Part shown: piece after piece, positions 13,345-16,490 of the stretch | How positions within the stretch are numbered: position 1 is the stretch's first letter | Layout: the number at the start of each line of letters is the position of its first letter | From: Oscillospiraceae bacterium | GTDB lineage: Bacteria; Bacillota; Clostridia; UMGS1883 | Reading direction: 5' to 3' | Length of the DNA: 16,490 nucleotides | Assembly: GCA_022508735.1 (NCBI GenBank) | Contig: JAFLUQ010000036.1 | Span: 1 to 16,490, forward strand | Made by a program: the position numbers and the translations under genes | Notes under the pieces: model-generated | What the model was told of the DNA's origin: nothing | Databases searched by the model: none | Seen by the model: only the letters and a program-made list of their open reading frames with translations

Positions 13345-14598
13345 TCAATCAGTTAAATTTGCCATGACAGTATCTATATCCTGCACTATTTTTTCGTTGA
13401 TCTCGCCCTTTTTGACCATGTCATGCATGATAGAAATGGCCTTTTCGTGGGAAAACTCGTCCTTATATGACCTTGTTTCCGTCAGTGCCTGATATATATC
13501 GATACAGGCCATAAGCTGATCCTCAAAGCTGAGCTCTTCTGCCTTGAGGCCCTGTGGATAGCCGTTGCCATTGAGTTTTTCATGGTGATTTGACGCCCAG
13601 CTTAAAATATCGGGTATCTCTTTTATCTGGCTCAATATGTAATAAGTCACATCGGGATGGTATTTCATTTCCGCAAATTCACCGGCGGTGAGCTTGCCCG
13701 GCTTTTCCAAAATATCGTTTGCGATCACCAGCTTGCCTATATCGTGCATTGCGCCGGCAAAATAGAAGCGAATTGTTTTTTCACGGTCAAAGCCGTAGAA
13801 GCGTGCCATTATTTCAGCCTTTTCCGCAACGCTCCTTGAGTGATACTGCGTGGATTCTGATTTATAGTCGACTATTTTTGCAAACAGTTTCGCAATATTA
13901 CGGATCTCCTCGTCAGAATAATCAAGAGTCTCTTTATGAAGCTCCTCATGCAGACAGGAAAGCAGGTCTTTGCCGCTCAGATAAGTAATTTTATCATAGG
14001 TTACAGCTTTAAAAAACAGCTCCGCGACCTCCTCGGAGAATATGCTTCCCACCCTGCTTTGCACCCATAGACAAAGCTCTTCAAATTCCGTTGCCGTAAT
14101 AGATTCCGGGCGGATATGGCGCGTCGCGTCTAAGAGGTCGGCCAAATGCAGTATCTGAGCTTTAAGAGGCGTCTTGGAAGCCGTCATTCCAAACGCTCCG
14201 CTTCCGTCGGCGTTTTCATGATGGTACAGAACGATATTCTTTACATCACTGAGAAACGGCAGCAGGCGGATGTTCTCTTCTCCGGTAAGACTGTGATCGT
14301 GCTCAAGCTTTGTTTTTTTCATACTGACTATATCAGATAGAGCGGCGGATATACTGTTTAACGTCGGGAGGCCGTAGAGCTCGCCGTGGATAAACTCAGT
14401 GAGCGCGTTGTCGTGAAGCAGGCAGCAGCCGACAAAATCCCTTAGCTCCTCTTCGCCAAGGCCTGCTTCCTTTCCCATCAATATTGCGAGATATGCCACG
14501 CGCTTGCCGTGCCCTGTTTCAACGCCCAAAAGTTCAGCCTCCACCTTATCAAGCGCATAGGACAAGGCATAGAGCATATCCGTCAGATCTAATTTCAT
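13345..14598 (-). CDS. Tandem HD-domain protein, HD-GYP family (cyclic-di-GMP phosphodiesterase-like)
   Basis: 417 residues, no signal peptide or membrane segment, so cytoplasmic. The C-terminal half (~250-400) is an HD-GYP domain, the family that hydrolyses cyclic-di-GMP: H253 (YHSRSV), H285-D286 with K289 (MHDIGK), H314 (KYHPD), H338-H339-E340, GYP at 346-348 (HHEKLNGNGYP, with NG where DG is usual) and D367 (CIDIYQALTETR). The N-terminal half (~25-165) is a second HD domain keeping the same metal ligands: H30, H62-D63, H102, H126-H127 and D154. It lacks the Lys of HDxGK and has GAF where GYP would be (HHENADGSGAFG). No sensor or receiver domain is visible, so the first HD unit may sense or regulate. 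AAGGGA lies ~10 nt before the ATG; single-gene unit with its own promoter and terminator. Family sure, substrate inferred. Confidence 0.88.
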   Translation of the reverse strand: MKLDLTDMLYALSYALDKVEAELLGVETGHGKRVAYLAILMGKEAGLGEEELRDFVGCCLLHDNALTEFIHGELYGLPTLNSISAALSDIVSMKKTKLEHDHSLTGEENIRLLPFLSDVKNIVLYHHENADGSGAFGMTASKTPLKAQILHLADLLDATRHIRPESITATEFEELCLWVQSRVGSIFSEEVAELFFKAVTYDKITYLSGKDLLSCLHEELHKETLDYSDEEIRNIAKLFAKIVDYKSESTQYHSRSVAEKAEIMARFYGFDREKTIRFYFAGAMHDIGKLVIANDILEKPGKLTAGEFAEMKYHPDVTYYILSQIKEIPDILSWASNHHEKLNGNGYPQGLKAEELSFEDQLMACIDIYQALTETRSYKDEFSHEKAISIMHDMVKKGEINEKIVQDIDTVMANLTD

Positions 14599-14627
14599 AT
14601 ACAGCTGTCCCTTCAGAATTGTAGTTA

Positions 14628-14640
14628 TGTACTATGTACT
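14628..14640. promoter_or_regulatory. Candidate operator: GTAC-N3-GTAC at the HD-GYP transcription start
   Basis: GTAC (14629-14632), TAT, GTAC (14636-14639); it can also be read as the direct repeat ATGTACT ATGTACT from 14627. It lies 3-13 bases downstream of the HD-GYP -10, over the expected transcription start, which would suit repression. It resembles the element at 4753-4765. Confidence 0.35.
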
Positions 14641-14641
14641 T

Positions 14642-14670
14642 ATTATATCAAGTATATCGGTGAATGTCAA
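14642..14670 (-). promoter_or_regulatory. Perfect-consensus sigma-A promoter of the HD-GYP gene
   Basis: On the minus strand TTGACA (14670-14665), exactly 17 nt, TATAAT (14647-14642). Both hexamers and the spacing match consensus, 43 nt upstream of the ATG. Such a strong promoter for a signalling enzyme suggests that it is held down by a repressor or by weak translation. Confidence 0.9.
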
Positions 14671-14740
14671 TATCCGGCCGATGCCTTCCGATTAAAAGTA
14701 TGGATCGTAAGTCTCATAAAATAAGGAAAAATCACGACAA

Positions 14741-14761
14741 TTAACAAATTATTAACAAATT
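14741..14761. repeat. Short tandem repeat TTAACAAATT upstream of aroQ
   Basis: TTAACAAATT at 14741-14750 and again at 14752-14761, 11 bp apart (one helical turn), just upstream of the likely aroQ -35. May be an A/T-rich upstream element or paired protein sites; may be chance in A/T-rich DNA. Confidence 0.5.
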
Positions 14762-14765
14762 TGTA

Positions 14766-14794
14766 TTAGAAATTTCTTTTATTTAGTGTACAAT
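14766..14794 (+). promoter_or_regulatory. Probable promoter of aroQ
   Basis: TACAAT (14789-14794) is a good -10 about 35 nt before the start; the hexamer 17 nt upstream is TTAGAA (14766-14771), a weak -35. The rest of the 224-nt region between HD-GYP and aroQ holds the divergent HD-GYP promoter and A/T-rich sequence. Confidence 0.45.
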
Positions 14795-14828
14795 ATAAAT
14801 AATAGAAAATTACTTTGGAGAGATGGCG

Positions 14829-15281
14829 ATGAACAAGAAAATCCTGCTCATAAACGGGCCGAATATGAATATGCTGGGCATACGTCAGCCGGAGATATAC
14901 GGCCGCGACACACTTGAAACAATCGAGACTCTGACAAAAAAAAGGGCAGAGGAGCTGGGGTATGAATGTGAATGCTTCCAGTCAAACTACGAGGGGGCAA
15001 TTGTGGAGGAGATACACCGGGCATATAACCGGGTGGCCGGTATCGTAATGAATCCCGCCGCTTTCACCCACTACAGCGTAGCCGTAGCCGATGCCGTGAG
15101 CGCTGTGGGGCTTCCGGTGGTAGAGGTGCACATGTCTGACATACACAGCCGTGAAAGCTTTCGTCATAACAGTGTTATCCTGCCCTACTGCATAGGTCAG
15201 GTGGCAGGTCACGGCCGTGACAGCTACACAATGGGCGTTGAAAAGCTTGTGGACCATCTGGAGGGAAGAGACAATGCATGA
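14829..15281 (+). CDS. aroQ: 3-dehydroquinate dehydratase, type II (AroQ)
   Basis: 150 residues from the ATG at 14829. This is preferred over the ATG at 14823 because GGAG (14817-14820) is then 8 nt away rather than 2. It catalyses the reversible anti-elimination of water from 3-dehydroquinate in the shikimate pathway, as a dodecamer in the cytoplasm. Expected active-site residues are all present: N12 (INGPNMNMLG), R19 and Y24 (RQPEIYG), N75 and H81 (NPAAFTH), D88, E99 and H101 (VEVHMSD), S103, R108 and R112 (HSRESFRH). The C-terminus GQVAGHGRDSY is typical. The common Asn of the VHxSN segment is Asp104 here, a minor change. The gene overlaps the following M24 homologue by 8 bases, so the two are translationally coupled; efp follows, as in Bacillus. 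No other shikimate gene is in the window. Confidence 0.96.
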   Translation: MNKKILLINGPNMNMLGIRQPEIYGRDTLETIETLTKKRAEELGYECECFQSNYEGAIVEEIHRAYNRVAGIVMNPAAFTHYSVAVADAVSAVGLPVVEVHMSDIHSRESFRHNSVILPYCIGQVAGHGRDSYTMGVEKLVDHLEGRDNA

Positions 15282-16344
15282 AAAACGTATCGACAGACTG
15301 ATCTCCGCCATGCAGACACGCGGAGCTGACGCCGTGCTCATAGCCTCTCCAGAAAACCGTTTCTTTTTCAGCGGCTTTACCGGTGACACAGGCGCTGTGC
15401 TGGTGACCGAAAAAAGCCGCACACTCTTTGTGGAGCAGCGCTACACTCTTCAGGCGACTATGGAGACCTCAGGCCTTTCGATCGTAAATGTGAGCGGAGG
15501 GTTATATAACAGCATAAATGACACTATCATCGGTGACGGTGTTAAAAATATAATCTTTGAGGACAGCTACTTCACAGTCAGCAATTACAGATCTCTTAAG
15601 CGTAATCTGCGCTACGAGGAGCTTATTCCCGCGGGGGATCTGATGCTCCGCCTGCGCACGGTTAAAGACAGCGGAGAAATCGAGCTGCTTCGTCAGGCCG
15701 CCGCCATAACCGATGACGGTTTCAGCTATATACGTGGCCTCCTCAGGGTGGGAGAAACGGAAAAGGAGCTTTCATTAAAGACAGAGCTTTACCTGCGGGA
15801 AAGAGGGGCAGACGGCTTTGGCCAAAAGCCGACGGTGGTCTCAGGAACGAGAACGGCATTGCCCAGCGCTGTTTCCACTGCCAAGGAGCTTGCCTTCGGT
15901 GACATTGTAGTTGTCAGCCTCGGCGTGATGTATAACGGTTATCACACCGACTGCAGCCGCACTTATTTCATGGGCAGTGCTGACGAGAAGTGCCGTGAGC
16001 TTTATGAAAACGTGATCGCGGCCAAAAATGCGGTCTTTGCTGAGGCTAAGACCGGAGCGGCCTGCCGCGGTGTAGACATGACGGCCCGCCAGGCACTGAC
16101 CGATGCCGGGCTTCGCGAAACCTATTGCCACAGCGCGGGTCACGGCATAGGGATATCGGCCCGTGAGCTGCCATATATAAATCTCCAGAGCGGAGACACG
16201 CTGTGCACCAATATGGTTGTAAGTCTTGGCGTCGGGGCATATGAAAGCGGCTATGGCGGAATAAGAGTTACCGATACAGCGGTAATTACTCCTGAAAACG
16301 CCGCTAAATTGACAAGAAATCCTGAGGAGATCGTTGTATTGTAA
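15274..16344 (+). CDS. M24-family Xaa-Pro peptidase homologue, probable pseudoenzyme
   Basis: 356 residues from ATG 15274 (GGAGGG 8 nt upstream; overlaps aroQ by 8 bases). It has the N-terminal creatinase-type domain (~1-130) and the C-terminal pita-bread domain (~135-356) of YqhT-like Xaa-Pro peptidases, and aligns without gaps around every motif. The dinuclear metal site is broken, though. Against the usual D, D, H, E, E ligands it has Ser215 (VVSLG for VTLDFG), Asp226 (kept), His290 (kept, GHGIG), Gly319 (SLGVG for VEPG) and Thr333 (RVTD for RIED). The PHG histidine is Ser198 and the VHE histidine is Arg297. Surrounding glycines, prolines and RT/GG motifs are kept, and the frame is open, so it is not a decayed gene. 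Ordinary metal-dependent proteolysis is very unlikely. Location next to aroQ and efp is the normal site of the active enzyme. Role unknown; perhaps binding, regulation, or a metal-free chemistry as in creatinase. Confidence 0.88.
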   Translation: MHEKRIDRLISAMQTRGADAVLIASPENRFFFSGFTGDTGAVLVTEKSRTLFVEQRYTLQATMETSGLSIVNVSGGLYNSINDTIIGDGVKNIIFEDSYFTVSNYRSLKRNLRYEELIPAGDLMLRLRTVKDSGEIELLRQAAAITDDGFSYIRGLLRVGETEKELSLKTELYLRERGADGFGQKPTVVSGTRTALPSAVSTAKELAFGDIVVVSLGVMYNGYHTDCSRTYFMGSADEKCRELYENVIAAKNAVFAEAKTGAACRGVDMTARQALTDAGLRETYCHSAGHGIGISARELPYINLQSGDTLCTNMVVSLGVGAYESGYGGIRVTDTAVITPENAAKLTRNPEEIVVL

Positions 16345-16372
16345 TTTTTTACAAATATTTTTTGAAAAAGGG

Positions 16373-16401
16373 TTGATTATTTTTACCATTTGTTGTATTA
16401 T
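16373..16401 (+). promoter_or_regulatory. Probable promoter of efp
   Basis: TTGATT (16373-16378), 17-nt spacer, TATTAT (16396-16401), in the 94-nt gap after the M24 homologue. No terminator hairpin was seen in the gap, so efp may also be reached by read-through from aroQ. An overlapping TATAAT at 16399-16404 is 20 nt from this -35. Confidence 0.5.
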
Positions 16402-16438
16402 AATATTAACAGTAAATAATACGAAAGGATGATTGAAA

Positions 16439-16490
16439 ATGATTTCCGCAGGTGATTTCAGAAACGGAGTAACATTTGAATATGACGGCA
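16439..16490 (+). CDS. efp: Elongation factor P (first 17 codons; continues past the window)
   Basis: The ATG at 16439 is preceded by AAAGGA about 9-10 nt upstream. The visible residues MISAGDFRNGVTFEYDG match the highly conserved start of EF-P, which binds between the P and E sites of the ribosome to relieve stalling at consecutive prolines. The modified Lys/Arg loop and the remaining domains lie outside the window. Position after aroQ and an M24-type gene is the standard Firmicutes order, which supports the call. Confidence 0.92.
   Translation, partial: MISAGDFRNGVTFEYDG

Noticed and set aside
13226..13353. Minus-strand hydrophobic frame (includes LAIGAVITGLGAVLFAGL) opposite the small RNA, like a type I toxin peptide
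   Set aside because: It has no ATG, GTG or TTG start with a ribosome site, and it begins beyond the HD-GYP terminator. Kept only as a reason to test the antitoxin idea.
13225..13356. 43-codon plus-strand frame (begins MDRPAKRTAP) over the small RNA unit
   Set aside because: No ribosome site (only about 5 nt of leader), it runs through the 12-bp terminator and into the end of the HD-GYP gene, and its composition is simply basic with no domain.
15217..15273. Upstream in-frame ATG for the M24 homologue
   Set aside because: Inside aroQ with no ribosome site; GGAGGG sits 8 nt before ATG 15274 and the family N-terminus begins there.

Overview
The window looks like a chromosomal piece of a low-GC-lineage Gram-positive bacterium (Firmicutes/Clostridia, most like an uncultured gut Oscillospirales or relative), with moderate GC. 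The pointers are AAGGAG-type ribosome binding sites, sigma-A promoters with 17-nt spacers, Gram-positive secreted and lipoprotein signals, gut-type plant-glycan enzymes, and the order aroQ - M24 peptidase homologue - efp that is familiar from Firmicutes. No mobile element, tRNA, rRNA or CRISPR array was seen. The taxonomic call is inference.

Left part (1-7100). The 3' portion of a GH36 alpha-galactosidase runs rightward and meets, at a shared bidirectional terminator, a leftward two-gene secreted-glycan operon: a GH43 enzyme followed by a LamG/Ig-like/LamG protein, with stop and start overlapping by one base. To its right, also leftward, is argJ (arginine biosynthesis, ornithine acetyltransferase) followed by an unrecognised lipoprotein, ending in its own terminator. 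A consensus-like promoter was found for each leftward operon.

Middle (7100-12071). A strong promoter divergent from argJ leads into an unusually long, structured leader of about 290 nt that begins with a terminator-like hairpin, then potABCD, a complete polyamine ABC importer. PotA carries an extra C-terminal TOBE-like copy, and PotD has a C-terminal membrane anchor instead of the usual lipid anchor. The operon ends at a clear terminator.

Right part (12072-16490). A secreted protein with two copper-amine-oxidase-N-like repeats and a SurA/PrsA-N-like segment is followed by a tiny free-standing promoter-RNA-terminator unit (about 80 nt, candidate sRNA). Converging on it is a tandem HD-GYP protein (cyclic-di-GMP phosphodiesterase family). 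Divergent from that is aroQ (type II dehydroquinase), then an M24-family 'Xaa-Pro peptidase' that has lost three of five metal ligands and both accessory histidines, and finally the first codons of efp (elongation factor P).

Most notable: the M24 pseudoenzyme embedded in the conserved aroQ-efp context, the structured pot leader, the orphan small RNA unit, the modified PotA and PotD, and a GTAC-N3-GTAC motif shared by two promoters.
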